A stretch of 64,000 bases of DNA from Myxococcales bacterium (GCA_016707895.1 JADJGV010000001.1:979501-1043500), one strand, 5' to 3'. Positions 1-8,736 are shown, counted from the stretch's first letter. Notes: a model not told the origin generated them from the letters alone. Numbers and translations: made by a program.

Positions 1-90
1 GATCAAGACGGCGACGGCGTCGCCGACGATCCCGACGAGTGCGGGCTGGCCTACGTCCGCTGCGTCCCCGAGCCGACGCCCCAGCCGTAG
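1..90 (+). CDS. C-terminal end of a secreted calcium-binding-repeat protein (5' end outside window)
   Basis: The first 30 codons are open from the window edge to a TAG stop. They encode a DxDGDGxxDDPDEC pattern typical of thrombospondin type 3 / calcium-binding repeats, then a short Cys- and Pro-containing tail ending PEPTPQP. Such repeats are usual in myxobacterial surface proteins. Only the tail is visible, so the full protein cannot be named. Confidence 0.6.
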   Translation, partial: DQDGDGVADDPDECGLAYVRCVPEPTPQP

Positions 91-96
91 CGGCAG

Positions 97-534
97 TCAC
101 GCCACGCGGCGGCGGCGATCCATCGCCAGCTCGGCCGGCGTGGTCGGCAGCGCGGTGCGGCACACCTGCTCGTCGAGGTGCGCCCACGCGTCGCGCACCG
201 CGGCGCACATCCACTGCCACCCCGGGTCGGCGTCGTAGCGAAGCTCGAGCCGCAGCGCGGCGTGCATCGACGTCGCCCACTCGATGGCCTCGGTCACGCG
301 GCGCGCGAACTCGTCGCGCGCGCCGGCGACCACCAGCCGCTGCTCGACCACCCCGCCGTCGGCGCCGACCAGCGCCAGGCGCGCGACCCGCTCGACCTCG
401 AACACCCGAGCGTCGAGCCGCGGGACAGGTGTGTGTTCATCTTCCACCACCAGCGCGGCGCGCCGCTCGAGGGAGATGCGCATCCGGGACGCGCGATCGA
501 GGCGACGCCACGGACACGCGAGGGGTTGGGTCAT
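97..534 (-). CDS. hypothetical protein, 145 aa
   Basis: This minus-strand frame has no signal peptide or membrane segment. I chose the internal ATG giving MTQPLACPW over the longer start at 567 because the extra residues look non-coding. The middle (residues 30-70) reads like a small alpha/beta fold with alternating hydrophobic residues (VFEVERVARLALVG), followed by a predicted helix with TEAIEWATSMHAALRLE. It resembles no family I recognise. It converges on the partial gene upstream and is divergent from the ABC transporter at 627. Competing frames on the other strand are Arg/Pro-rich and look like shadows. Confidence 0.5.
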   Translation of the reverse strand: MTQPLACPWRRLDRASRMRISLERRAALVVEDEHTPVPRLDARVFEVERVARLALVGADGGVVEQRLVVAGARDEFARRVTEAIEWATSMHAALRLELRYDADPGWQWMCAAVRDAWAHLDEQVCRTALPTTPAELAMDRRRRVA

Positions 535-626
535 GGCGGCGGCGTGCATGGGCCCGACCCTCAGCAAGCGCCGCGCCAGCGGGGGAAGGGGCTTTGCGAG
601 AGCCCCTTCCAGGGTAGTGTCGCGCG

Positions 627-2222
627 GTGACCGAACCCGCTCCCGCTCCCGCGCGCCTCCAGGTCCGCGGCCTGCGCGTCGAGCTGCCCGACGGCCGGGT
701 GTTGATCGACGACCTGTCGCTGTCCCTGGCGCCGGGCGAGGTCGCGGTGCTGCTCGGCGGCTCGGGCGCCGGCAAGTCCACGTTCGCGCGGGTGTTGTTC
801 GAGCGGGCCGAGCTCGACGCCGCCGGCTTCCACGTCGAGTCGGAGGTGGTCGAGCTCGACCGCGGCCAGCTGGGGCTGGTGCCGCAGCGCGGCGCGCTGT
901 TCGATCACCTCGACGTCGCCGGCAACATCGCGCTGGCGCTGCGCTACGCCGACACCCCGGAGGGCGATCCCGCGACGTGGCTGTCGCGGGTCGGGCTGGG
1001 CGCCGACGTCGCGCGCCCCGGCGTCGCGGTCGGCTCGTTGTCGGGCGGCCAGGCCCAGCGGGTCGCGGTGGCCCGGGTCCTCGCGTCGGGGCGCCGGCTG
1101 CTGTTCCTCGACGAGCCGTCGGTCGGCCTCGACCCGCACCGGGTGCGCCAGCTGGCCCGGCTGATCCGCCAGCAGGTCGAGGCGCTGGGCGCCGCGGCGA
1201 TCGTCGTCACCCACGACGTCGCGCTGGCCGCCGGGGTCGCCGACGCGCTGTACCTGCTGTCGCTCGAGGACCGGAAGCTGACCCGGCTGTTCCCCGACAC
1301 CTGGCCGGGGCCGGTCGAGCGCGACGGCGTCGACGACGCCACCCGCGGCCGCTGGCTGCTGGCGCTCGAGGACGCCCTGGTCGATCACCTCGAGACCCAC
1401 GGCGATCGGCCGCCGCCGCGCCGCCCGCCGCGCGGCCGCGCGCTCCTGCACCGCGCCGCCGAGGTGGCGCAGCCGGTGACCCGCCCGTTCGCGGTCGCGG
1501 CCTGGGCGCTGCGCCACCTGCCGGGCCAGCTGCTGCGGCGCCCGCGCGACAGCGTCACCGTGGCCAGCCGCGTCGGCGCCCAGGCGCTGGTGCGCCCGCT
1601 CCTGTTCTACGCGATCGTCTCGACGCTGATCGGCTACACCGTGCTGTACGTCATCAGCCGCATCGGCGGCGCGGGCGTGCGCCCCGACGCGCTGATCCGG
1701 CAGATCGGCGGCAGCTACGTGATCGCGCTGGCGCCGGCGCTGTCGGCGATCCTGTTCGTCGCCGCGTCGGGCAGCGCCACCAACGCCTGGCTGGGGTCGA
1801 TGGCGCTGGGCCGCCAGACCCTCGCGCTCGAGGCGCTCGGCATCGATCAGAAGGCGTACCTGTGGGCGCCGGCGTGGCTGGCGCTGGGGCTGGCGTACCT
1901 GGCCATCGCCTGCCTGTTCGCGCTGGGCATGATCGTCGGCGGCTACCTGGTGTGCCGCTCGCTCGGCATGCCCGACGCGTGGGCGCTGCTCACGGCCGAT
2001 CTGATCGACCCGCGGCCCGAGCGCGCGGTCTACGCGGCGCGCGCCGGCCTCTTGGTGTGGATGTACGCGTGGGGCATCGCCGCCGACGTCGTGGCCAAGG
2101 GCACCGCGAGCAAGCCCGACGCCGACGCCGTCACCCGCGGCATGACCGCGTCGGTGGTCGCGTGCACGCTGTGGGTGGTCGCGCTCGAGCTGGCCACCGT
2201 GGTGTGGGTGCTGGCGCGATGA
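627..2222 (+). CDS. fused MlaF-MlaE-like lipid ABC transporter (ATPase + permease in one chain)
   Basis: The 531-aa protein joins an ABC ATPase (about residues 8-240) to a membrane permease (about 300-531). The ATPase shows Walker A GGSGAGKST (44-52), signature LSGGQ (138-142), Walker B LLFLDEP (158-164) and a switch His in VVTHD. The C-terminal half has about five membrane segments and an MlaE-type motif, GSMALGRQTLALEALGID, which in MlaE-family permeases follows the coupling helix. MlaFEDB-type systems move phospholipid between the two membranes of Gram-negative cells, with MlaF and MlaE as separate proteins; here they are one polypeptide. Start is GTG with no strong ribosome site. The stop overlaps the next start (ATGA), so the two genes are probably translated together. 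No MCE (MlaD) gene is visible nearby. Assignment of the two domains is solid; phospholipid as substrate is inferred. Confidence 0.85.
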   Translation: MTEPAPAPARLQVRGLRVELPDGRVLIDDLSLSLAPGEVAVLLGGSGAGKSTFARVLFERAELDAAGFHVESEVVELDRGQLGLVPQRGALFDHLDVAGNIALALRYADTPEGDPATWLSRVGLGADVARPGVAVGSLSGGQAQRVAVARVLASGRRLLFLDEPSVGLDPHRVRQLARLIRQQVEALGAAAIVVTHDVALAAGVADALYLLSLEDRKLTRLFPDTWPGPVERDGVDDATRGRWLLALEDALVDHLETHGDRPPPRRPPRGRALLHRAAEVAQPVTRPFAVAAWALRHLPGQLLRRPRDSVTVASRVGAQALVRPLLFYAIVSTLIGYTVLYVISRIGGAGVRPDALIRQIGGSYVIALAPALSAILFVAASGSATNAWLGSMALGRQTLALEALGIDQKAYLWAPAWLALGLAYLAIACLFALGMIVGGYLVCRSLGMPDAWALLTADLIDPRPERAVYAARAGLLVWMYAWGIAADVVAKGTASKPDADAVTRGMTASVVACTLWVVALELATVVWVLAR

Positions 2223-3811
2223 GCGCGCGCGGCGGCGCGATCGCGGTGACCGCCGGCGTCGCGCTGGTGATCGCCCACGCCGCGCTGGTGCCGACCTGGA
2301 TCGCGCGCACCGCCCGCCCGGCGCTCGCCGTCGACGGCGCGCAGCCGCTGGTGGCCGACGCCGCGCCCACCGGCGTGGTGCCGGCCGGCGTGCCGGCGAC
2401 GATCACCCGCGACGGCGCCGCGCCGGGGCTGGTGGTGACGCGCTACACCGCGCGTTACCGCGGCGGCATCGAGCGCACGGTCGCGGTGCCGACGCTGGTC
2501 GGCCCGTTCCAGGACCCGGCGGCGCCGCCGTGCACCGGGCGGCTCGCGGTCGGGCAGCGCCTGCTCGACGGCGGCGACGGCACGATCGCGGCGATCGTCC
2601 GCGGCGAGCTGGCGGCCCAGCTCGGCGCGCTCGACGTCTTCGGCATCGGCAAGTTCAAGCGGGTCGACACCGTCGCGCTGCGCTGGGTCGGCGTGTTCGA
2701 CGTGCCGTTCGAGAGCGGCATGTTCCCGGCCGCCGCGCTGGCCGCGCCGCGCCCCGCCGGCTACCTGCGCGCCGAGGCCCGGGTGGTGTTCGAGCGGGTC
2801 GCGATCGTGGTCGTGCTGGGCGCGATGCCGCGCACCGACCGCGGCCAGCTCGGCTTCACGATCGGGCTGCGCGCCCACGTCGACGTCGACAACCGCGCGC
2901 TGGCGTGGCTGGTCGATCGGCTCGGGATCGATCGCCTGGCCACCCGCTTCGCCCGCGGCCAGCTCGACACCGCGCTGCTCGCCGCGCTGGGCCCGCCGCC
3001 GCCGCTGCCGCTGCCCGGCGGCGGCCAGCTGGTCATCGAGGTGTGCGGCGATCGCCCGGTCGAGGTGGTCGCCGGTCGCTACGCCGCGCTGCCGCTGCGC
3101 TGGCGGCTGACCCCGGCGGTCGCGGCGGTGGCGCCGGCGCTGCCGATCCTGCCGCCGCGCCGCGGCCCGGTCGCGTTCCCGCCGCCGGCCGCCGACGCGC
3201 GGATCACCATCGACCTCGATCTCGACGGCATCAACGGCGCGCTCTACGAGCTGTGGCGGGCCGGCTTCCTCGATCGCCAGCTCGACGCGCTCGATCTCGC
3301 CGGCCGCTTCAACCGCCACCCGGTGGTCGAGACCTACCTGACGTTGCGGCTGTCGCCGCTGCGGCTGGCGCTGCCGCCGACGGTGGCGCCGGCGCCGCCC
3401 GATCGGCTGCGGCTCGACGTGGTCGCCGCGGTGGCGATCGGCGATCGCGCACAGGTCACGCCGGCCACCGCGGTCGGCCGCGCCGGGCTGGCGTTCGTCG
3501 GCGACGACCGCATCGCCACCGACGTCGAGCTGACCGGCCTCGACGTCACCTGCGCGCCGCGCCCCGATCGGCTCGAGCCGTGCTTCGGCGACGTGGTCGC
3601 GACGATCCGCGGCTCGACCACCGACACCCACGCCGCGCTCGGCGCCGCGCTGTCCGACGTGCTCACCGCGCTGTTCGTCGGCCGCCAGGTCGCCGCCGAC
3701 GCCGCGCCGGCCGTGCTGACGATCGATCGCGCCCGCGCCCGCACGGTCGCCGAGGCCACCGCGGTGCGCATCGAGCTCGACGCGCACCTCGACGCGCTGC
3801 CGCCGCGGTGA
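2219..3811 (+). CDS. membrane-anchored periplasmic protein, putative BPI/TULIP-like lipid binder coupled to the ABC transporter
   Basis: The 530-aa product begins with an N-terminal hydrophobic segment (about residues 6-28) that should act as a signal anchor, leaving about 500 residues in the periplasm. The rest is a long series of amphipathic beta strands with few charged helices. Around residues 335-365 the sequence ITIDLDLDGINGALYELWRAG resembles the 'NxxLyalWraG' segment of BPI-like tubular lipid-binding (TULIP) proteins and of DUF4403-type proteins. I see no MCE domain. The start overlaps the stop of the fused lipid ABC transporter by four bases, which strongly suggests joint function. 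The TULIP idea is an inference from a short pattern and would need structure prediction; otherwise it is a hypothetical exported protein. Confidence 0.7.
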   Translation: MSARGGAIAVTAGVALVIAHAALVPTWIARTARPALAVDGAQPLVADAAPTGVVPAGVPATITRDGAAPGLVVTRYTARYRGGIERTVAVPTLVGPFQDPAAPPCTGRLAVGQRLLDGGDGTIAAIVRGELAAQLGALDVFGIGKFKRVDTVALRWVGVFDVPFESGMFPAAALAAPRPAGYLRAEARVVFERVAIVVVLGAMPRTDRGQLGFTIGLRAHVDVDNRALAWLVDRLGIDRLATRFARGQLDTALLAALGPPPPLPLPGGGQLVIEVCGDRPVEVVAGRYAALPLRWRLTPAVAAVAPALPILPPRRGPVAFPPPAADARITIDLDLDGINGALYELWRAGFLDRQLDALDLAGRFNRHPVVETYLTLRLSPLRLALPPTVAPAPPDRLRLDVVAAVAIGDRAQVTPATAVGRAGLAFVGDDRIATDVELTGLDVTCAPRPDRLEPCFGDVVATIRGSTTDTHAALGAALSDVLTALFVGRQVAADAAPAVLTIDRARARTVAEATAVRIELDAHLDALPPR

Positions 3812-3827
3812 CCGCGCGCCGCGCGGC

Positions 3828-4664
3828 TCAGGCGCCGCAGCCGACGGTCGCGCCGGCCTTCAGCTCGCCGTCGGCGATCACCGCCGCGCCCGACGCCGCG
3901 CCCTCGTAGTAGGCCGCGGTCCAGATGAACGCGTGGCGGCCGTCGCCGTCGAGGTCGTAGCTCGCGTCGACGCTCCACAGCTCGAGGTCGCTGGTCCACA
4001 AGGACGTCAGGTGGTCGCGATCGCCGTCGACCGCCAGCACCAGCGCCGACCACGTGTAGCCCGAGCCGTCGTCCTCGGGCAGCGGCACGTGGGCGCTGAT
4101 CAGCAGCTCCGGCGCCGGGCCGCCGGTGACGTTCAGCTCGAGCGCCTGGCGCACCCGCACCTCGGCGGCGGCGATCGGCCGGGCGCGCTCGGTGCCCGCC
4201 AGGTCGGCGGTCGCGCGCGCGGCCAGCCCCGCGGCCAGCGCCGGCGTGACGCTGGCGCCGTCGGCGGCGTGGATCACCAGCCCGACGTCGGCGCCGGCCG
4301 GGTACACGGTGATCGTCGGGTAGGCGTCGTCGGGGCCGGCGGTCTTGCGGTAGCCCACCACCGAGGCCACGTCGCCGGACGCGCCGCACTCCTCGTCGCG
4401 GCGCCCGGTGAGCGTGAACCGCCCCGGACCGACGACCAGCTCGCCGCCGGCCTCGGCCTGCGCGCGCAGCGCGGCGCAGCCGTCGGCGCCAGGCGCCCAG
4501 CAGTCGGCCTCGAAGACGGCGTCCTGGCCCCACGGGAAGTACACGATCGCCGCGGCCCGCGCCGCCGCGCCGCCGCGCGCGCCGATCGTCGCTGGCGCCG
4601 GCGCGCCGCTCCCGCACGCCGCCGCGATCAGCACCGCCAGGCACGGTCCAAGGGTTCGCTGCAT
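3828..4664 (-). CDS. hypothetical lipoprotein, 278 aa
   Basis: The N-terminus MQRTLGPCLAVLIAAAC is a lipoprotein signal with a lipobox ending at Cys17. The mature part is Ala/Asp-rich with several Cys residues (for example CWAPGADGC, EECGASG, CGA at the C-terminus) that could form disulfides. A segment near the C-terminus, YDLDGDGRHAFIW, resembles short VCBS/FG-GAP-style DxDGD motifs seen in secreted proteins. It converges on the transporter operon and is divergent from the lipoprotein gene at 4727; the 62 bp between the two starts should hold both promoters. Function unknown. Confidence 0.75.
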   Translation of the reverse strand: MQRTLGPCLAVLIAAACGSGAPAPATIGARGGAAARAAAIVYFPWGQDAVFEADCWAPGADGCAALRAQAEAGGELVVGPGRFTLTGRRDEECGASGDVASVVGYRKTAGPDDAYPTITVYPAGADVGLVIHAADGASVTPALAAGLAARATADLAGTERARPIAAAEVRVRQALELNVTGGPAPELLISAHVPLPEDDGSGYTWSALVLAVDGDRDHLTSLWTSDLELWSVDASYDLDGDGRHAFIWTAAYYEGAASGAAVIADGELKAGATVGCGA

Positions 4665-4726
4665 GGGGTTGCAACGTACCAGCGGCGACGGGTAGTCCGC
4701 GACGACCCCGTGTTAGCTTCGCGCCC

Positions 4727-5803
4727 ATGAAGCTCCGTCCGATGCTGGTGACCGTGGCCGGGCTCGCCGCCGCCTGTGGCGGCAAGGGCAAGCCGGCCGA
4801 GGTGAAGAAGCCCGCCGTGGTCGAGGCGCCCAAGCCGCCGCCGCCGCCGCCGCCGCCGGTGTGCGTGCCGGCCACCGAGCCGGCGCTGATCGCGAGCGCC
4901 ACCTCGAACGGCACCGACGCGCAGTTCTGCGCCTCCGACGGCGGCGAGGCGTCGACCTGCTTCTCGGTCGGCCTCACCGACGGCAAGTACGCCGCCCTGG
5001 CCGAGGCCCCCTCGCCCCAGAGCGCCTCGCTGGCGGCCGGCAAGGCCTACCTGCAGACCACGCCCACCGAGGTCAAGGTGTGCGTCACCGCCGACAGCGG
5101 CGACGCCAGCTGCACGACGCTCAAGCCCAAGGTCGGGCGCGGCGCCAGCGAGCCGATCCTCGCGGTCACCAACGACGCCGGCACGACCGTCGTCGCGATG
5201 CTGGGCGACGCGGCCGCCGGCAAGGGCGTCGCCGAGGTGTGGGACGTCGCCAAGAAGAAGAAGCTCGCGGCGATCAAGTACGCCAAGGGCGACTACAAGT
5301 GCGGCAGCGCCGCGATGCTGGGCGACACCGTCTACGTCAGCGCCAGCGTGTGCGCCGGCCCCGACGCCCGTGGCGCGCTGTACACCGCCAAGGGCAAGAA
5401 GCTCGCCGACGTCGGCGGCAAGGACTTCGGCACCTACGGCACCGCCGGCGTCCAGCTCGACGGCACCCAGTGGGCGTTCCTCGAGGAGGGCGCCGGCACG
5501 ATCGCGATCCAGGACGTCGCCACCGGCGCGGTCACCAAGACCATCGACCTGGTCGCGCTGTGGGCCGGCGACGACAAGACCGACGGCACCCGCGCCAACG
5601 GCAACCCCGGCGAGTCGGCGCTGGTGCGCGGCGGCCCGGGCGAGCTGGTGGTGATCGCCGGCTCCCCGGCGGCCGGCTCGATCGGCGTCGTCACCACCGA
5701 CGCCGGCGAGCTGAAGGTGTGGAAGGCCTGCGCGGCGACGCCCGCGGCCAAGCCCGACGCGGCGCCCGATGCCGCGCCGGCCGACGCGCCGACCGGCGAG
5801 TGA
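4727..5803 (+). CDS. hypothetical lipoprotein with repetitive beta-propeller-like body, 358 aa
   Basis: A short lipoprotein signal (MKLRPMLVTVAGLAAAC) is followed by a Lys/Pro linker containing eight consecutive prolines. The body (residues 60-330) is built of repeated strand-turn units such as 'KAYLQTTPTEVKVCV', 'GTTVVAMLGDAAAGKGVAEVWDVAKKKKLAAI' and 'GTIAIQDVATGAVTKTIDLV'. That pattern is reminiscent of WD/PQQ-type beta-propellers, though no diagnostic repeat signature is clear. Several Cys pairs are present. The C-terminus is a low-complexity DAAPDAAPADAP tail. It is probably anchored in the outer or inner membrane facing the periplasm. No enzymatic motif seen. Confidence 0.75.
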   Translation: MKLRPMLVTVAGLAAACGGKGKPAEVKKPAVVEAPKPPPPPPPPVCVPATEPALIASATSNGTDAQFCASDGGEASTCFSVGLTDGKYAALAEAPSPQSASLAAGKAYLQTTPTEVKVCVTADSGDASCTTLKPKVGRGASEPILAVTNDAGTTVVAMLGDAAAGKGVAEVWDVAKKKKLAAIKYAKGDYKCGSAAMLGDTVYVSASVCAGPDARGALYTAKGKKLADVGGKDFGTYGTAGVQLDGTQWAFLEEGAGTIAIQDVATGAVTKTIDLVALWAGDDKTDGTRANGNPGESALVRGGPGELVVIAGSPAAGSIGVVTTDAGELKVWKACAATPAAKPDAAPDAAPADAPTGE

Positions 5804-5821
5804 GCGACGCGCGGCGGTTGG

Positions 5822-6115
5822 CTACCAGCGCCCGCCGCCGCAGCCGTTGCCGCCGCCGCAGCCCGGGCCGCTGCCGCCGCCGCCCCGGTTGGGGTTGAGC
5901 AGCTGCATCATCAAGATCGGCAGCAGCTGATCGAGGCCGTTCGACGCCTGCGCCGGCGGCTTGCCGAGGTCGGCCAGCGCGCCCTTGATGTCGTTCAGCG
6001 CGTCGAGCAGCTGGTCGTCGGAGGAGGAGGACCGCGACGAGGTCGACGAGCGGCGACCGCCGGTGACGGCGTCGAGGGCGGCGGGATCGATGGCGGTGAA
6101 CGCGGGCTTGGACAT
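5822..6115 (-). CDS. small peptide with double-glycine leader and Gly/Cys-rich C-terminus (RiPP-like precursor candidate)
   Basis: The 97-aa product starts MSKPAFTAIDPAALDAVTGG and then changes to a Ser/Arg stretch (residues 21-33). The first 20 residues match the class of leaders cut after Gly-Gly by peptidase-containing ABC exporters: an acidic/hydrophobic helix with LDAVTGG ending at residues 19-20. The core has an amphipathic helix (DDQLLDALNDIKGALADLGK, about 33-52), a hydrophobic LLPILMMQLL and a final run of glycines with two Cys. A GGAG ribosome site lies about 8 nt before the ATG. No exporter or modifying enzyme is within the window, so its fate is unknown. It could instead be a cytosolic regulatory peptide. 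Confidence 0.7.
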   Translation of the reverse strand: MSKPAFTAIDPAALDAVTGGRRSSTSSRSSSSDDQLLDALNDIKGALADLGKPPAQASNGLDQLLPILMMQLLNPNRGGGGSGPGCGGGNGCGGGRW

Positions 6116-6250
6116 GACGAGCTCCGGTGGGGGACCACCCAGCCCTCAGCACCCGGCGTGCCAGCCGCGGCCCGTGTGCGATCAGCTACCTGGCGGCGGG
6201 GCCGGGCGCCCCGATCGCCGACCGCGGATCACAGTCCCGCCCCCGCGCCC

Positions 6251-6883
6251 TCAGGCCCGCAGCAGCTTGAACGCGTGGCTCCAGCCGCCGCCGCGCATGC
6301 CGGGGATGCACCACAGCATGCACAGCGGCTCGATCGCGCGGGCCGCGGTGGCGGTGCCCATGTCGGCGGTGTCCCAGCCGAACTGATCGAGGATCGACCG
6401 CACCACCGCCTTGGCGTCGGCGTCGTTGCCGCAGATGAACATCGTGGGCGGCCCGCCCGGCAACGACGGGTTGACCATGAACGCGTTGCCGACGCACGAG
6501 AACGCCTTGACGAAGCGCGCGCCCGGCACCTGCGCCTGCAGCCGCTCCATCAGCGACTCGTCGAGGTTGGTGAAGAACCGCAGCACGCCGTCCTGCGGCG
6601 GCGCGTCGGCGATCGGGTTGGTGGCGTCGATGACGACCTTGCCGGTGAGGTCGCCAGCCAAGGTCAGCGCCTCGCTGGCGGCGCTGCCCTTGACCGCCAG
6701 CACCACCACGTCGGCGCCGGCGGTCGCGTCGGCGAAGGTCGCCGCGCGCCCGCCCGAGCGCTGGGCCCACGCCGCGAGCTTGCCGGGGTCGCGCGAGCCG
6801 CGGGCCACGTCGTGGCCGTGCTTGATGAAGCCGTCGGCGAGGATCTCGCCGACCGTTCCCGAACCGAGGACTGCGATCTTCAT
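6251..6883 (-). CDS. F420-dependent NADP oxidoreductase-type NAD(P)-binding protein
   Basis: The 210-aa protein opens with a Rossmann fold, MKIAVLGSGTVGEILADGF, with the GxGxxG loop at residues 7-12. It continues with GSRDPGKL, a usual NADP(H)-contacting segment. Later motifs ADVVVLAVKGSA, VVIDATNPI and VKAFSCVGNAFMVNP match the COG2085 family of predicted dinucleotide-binding enzymes related to F420H2:NADP oxidoreductase. Length is normal for the family. It probably reduces or oxidises a soluble cofactor; the partner could be F420 or another flavin-like molecule and cannot be told from sequence. It is transcribed away from the lipoprotein gene at 7158; the 274 bp between them presumably hold both promoters. 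Confidence 0.85.
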   Translation of the reverse strand: MKIAVLGSGTVGEILADGFIKHGHDVARGSRDPGKLAAWAQRSGGRAATFADATAGADVVVLAVKGSAASEALTLAGDLTGKVVIDATNPIADAPPQDGVLRFFTNLDESLMERLQAQVPGARFVKAFSCVGNAFMVNPSLPGGPPTMFICGNDADAKAVVRSILDQFGWDTADMGTATAARAIEPLCMLWCIPGMRGGGWSHAFKLLRA

Positions 6884-7157
6884 GCGCCGACGCTACGCCC
6901 GGCGCCCGCCAGCGTCACCTCGCCAGGTGGTCAGGGATGTCAGTTTTTCGGCGACGCCGGCGCCGCTCCCGGCCGGCGCGCCGCCCCACCGTCGAGCCGC
7001 CCGGTCGCCGGCAGCGCGTCACCGCGGACACACCGCATCAGCTTTTCGACAGCCTGCGACCGGCGCCACGCCGACGGCGGCTCGTCGACAGATTCGCTTC
7101 ACCGCCGCGGCGATCCGCGCGATCGTCGAGGTCCCCCCGAGTCCCCAGAGGCTCCCC

Positions 7158-8657
7158 GTGCACCTGCCCCGCCGCACCTCCCTCGCCGCCCTCGCGCTCA
7201 CCCTCGCCGCCTGCGATCCCGGCGTGCTCGTCGATCCCGACGCCACCACCGACACGCCGGTGATCGTCGACACCCCGATCGACACCCGCCCGGTCGAGAC
7301 CTGCCCGGTCAGCGGCACCGCGTTCAACCCGTCGCTGGTGGTCAACGATCCGACGACGCTGGCCCGCTTCGGCTTCGCCCGGGTCATGGATCAGCTGCGC
7401 GCCACCGCCAGCATCGGCGCCGGCCAGACCTCGCGCGCGCTGTACCAGCAGTGGATGCGCACCTTCGACGCCAGCCCGGCGTCGGGCGACTGCGACGACC
7501 CCGGGGTCGATCCCGAGCGCTTCGGGCTGGCGTGCCCGCGCCAGCCCGAGGCCAAGCTCGCCACCGTCGATCCGTTCCTGCCCGGCGGCGGCGCCGTCGA
7601 GTTCGTGCCGCTCGGGCTGTTCAACCGCTTCGACCTGGCGCCCGCCGACGGCAGCAACTGCGGCGAGTACCGGATCGTCTTCGGCATGCAATCGCGCACG
7701 CCGGCGATCGCCGGCCGCGCGCTGATCATCTTCGAGGGCGCGCTGCCCAACCCGACGCCGGCCGCCGGCATCGACGCGTGCCTGCCGGTCGCGCGGTTCT
7801 GGCAGGCGCTGTCGACCGATCCGTCGCCGATCTCGCGCGCCGACAAGCTCGAGCGGTTCTACTTCGATGGCACCGCGGTGCCGGGCTTCCCGCCGGTGGT
7901 GGCCGCCCACAGCTACGGCCTGGCGCTGGGCGCCACCGCGGCCCACGGCGCCGGCCAGGTGCGCACCAACTTCTTCATCGACTCGATCGAGTGGCAGCTG
8001 CGCGAGTTCAAGCTGCGCCGCACCTGCACCAACTCGAGCGACCCGACGACCTGTCGGCTGGCGTTCGCGCACGTGACGGTCAAGGCCAACCCCGCCGAGG
8101 AGCTGTTCACCGGCGGCCACCCCAAGAGCGCGTCGTTCCGCTCGCAGTTCGTCGCGCAGGTGTCGCGGCTGACCGGCGCCTCGGTCAACGCGCTGTCGAT
8201 CGCGCCCGGCGATCAGTTCAACGAGTACGAGAGCGTGGCGTCGCGGGCCGACGTCAACTACACGATGTTCGCGTTCGAGCCGCTGCCTTCCGAGGTCCAG
8301 ACCAAGCTGCGGCAGCTCGGCTCGAGCTTGACCGCGACCGACATCCTCAACCGCGCCACCACCCAGACCTGCGCCGGCTGCCACCAGCAGTCGAGCAACG
8401 TCGCGCTGGGCGGCGGCCTGGTGTGGCCGGCCAGCCTCGAGTTCACCCACATCGACGAGAACCACCGGCTGTCGCCGGCGCTGACCACCGCGTTCCTGCC
8501 GCGCCGCCGGATCATCCTCGAGGCGTTCATCAACGCCCGCTGCGCGCCCGCCACCGGCCGCGCCGCCGGCGAGCTCGACCTGGGCCCGGCGGCGATCGCG
8601 GCCGCCATCGCCGACGGCCGCACCGTCGGCGGCAGCCCGGTCGGCGCGCCGAACTGA
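7158..8657 (+). CDS. lipoprotein with single CxxCH haem-type motif, 499 aa
   Basis: I take the GTG at 7158 (protein MHLPRRTSLAALALTLAACDPG) as start because it puts a lipoprotein signal at the N-terminus with lipobox LAAC; the open frame upstream lacks such a signal. The mature protein has no recognised enzyme domain. Near residue 405 it has CAGCHQ (C405, C408, H409), a c-type haem attachment pattern, in a context (ATTQTCAGCHQQSSNVALGGG) like those of myxobacterial secreted proteins where CxxCH marks a single-haem cytochrome c-like region. Whether haem is attached is unproven. The gene is followed after 79 bp by another lipoprotein gene. Confidence 0.8.
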   Translation: MHLPRRTSLAALALTLAACDPGVLVDPDATTDTPVIVDTPIDTRPVETCPVSGTAFNPSLVVNDPTTLARFGFARVMDQLRATASIGAGQTSRALYQQWMRTFDASPASGDCDDPGVDPERFGLACPRQPEAKLATVDPFLPGGGAVEFVPLGLFNRFDLAPADGSNCGEYRIVFGMQSRTPAIAGRALIIFEGALPNPTPAAGIDACLPVARFWQALSTDPSPISRADKLERFYFDGTAVPGFPPVVAAHSYGLALGATAAHGAGQVRTNFFIDSIEWQLREFKLRRTCTNSSDPTTCRLAFAHVTVKANPAEELFTGGHPKSASFRSQFVAQVSRLTGASVNALSIAPGDQFNEYESVASRADVNYTMFAFEPLPSEVQTKLRQLGSSLTATDILNRATTQTCAGCHQQSSNVALGGGLVWPASLEFTHIDENHRLSPALTTAFLPRRRIILEAFINARCAPATGRAAGELDLGPAAIAAAIADGRTVGGSPVGAPN

Positions 8658-8736
8658 CGCGCGTCCCCAGCCGCGCGACGCGGCTGATCGCAGTCTTGGT
8701 GCGACTTGGGCCCACCGCCGGCATCGATCCGTCGTG

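Noticed and set aside
284..3811. An 1,175-codon frame covering the ABC transporter and its partner
   Set aside because: The ABC transporter is in another frame with full motifs; only the portion from 2219 is coding in this frame.
7038..8465. Minus-strand 475-codon frame opposite the CxxCH lipoprotein
   Set aside because: Composition is Arg/Gly/Asp/Glu shadow, and the plus strand has signal and lipobox.
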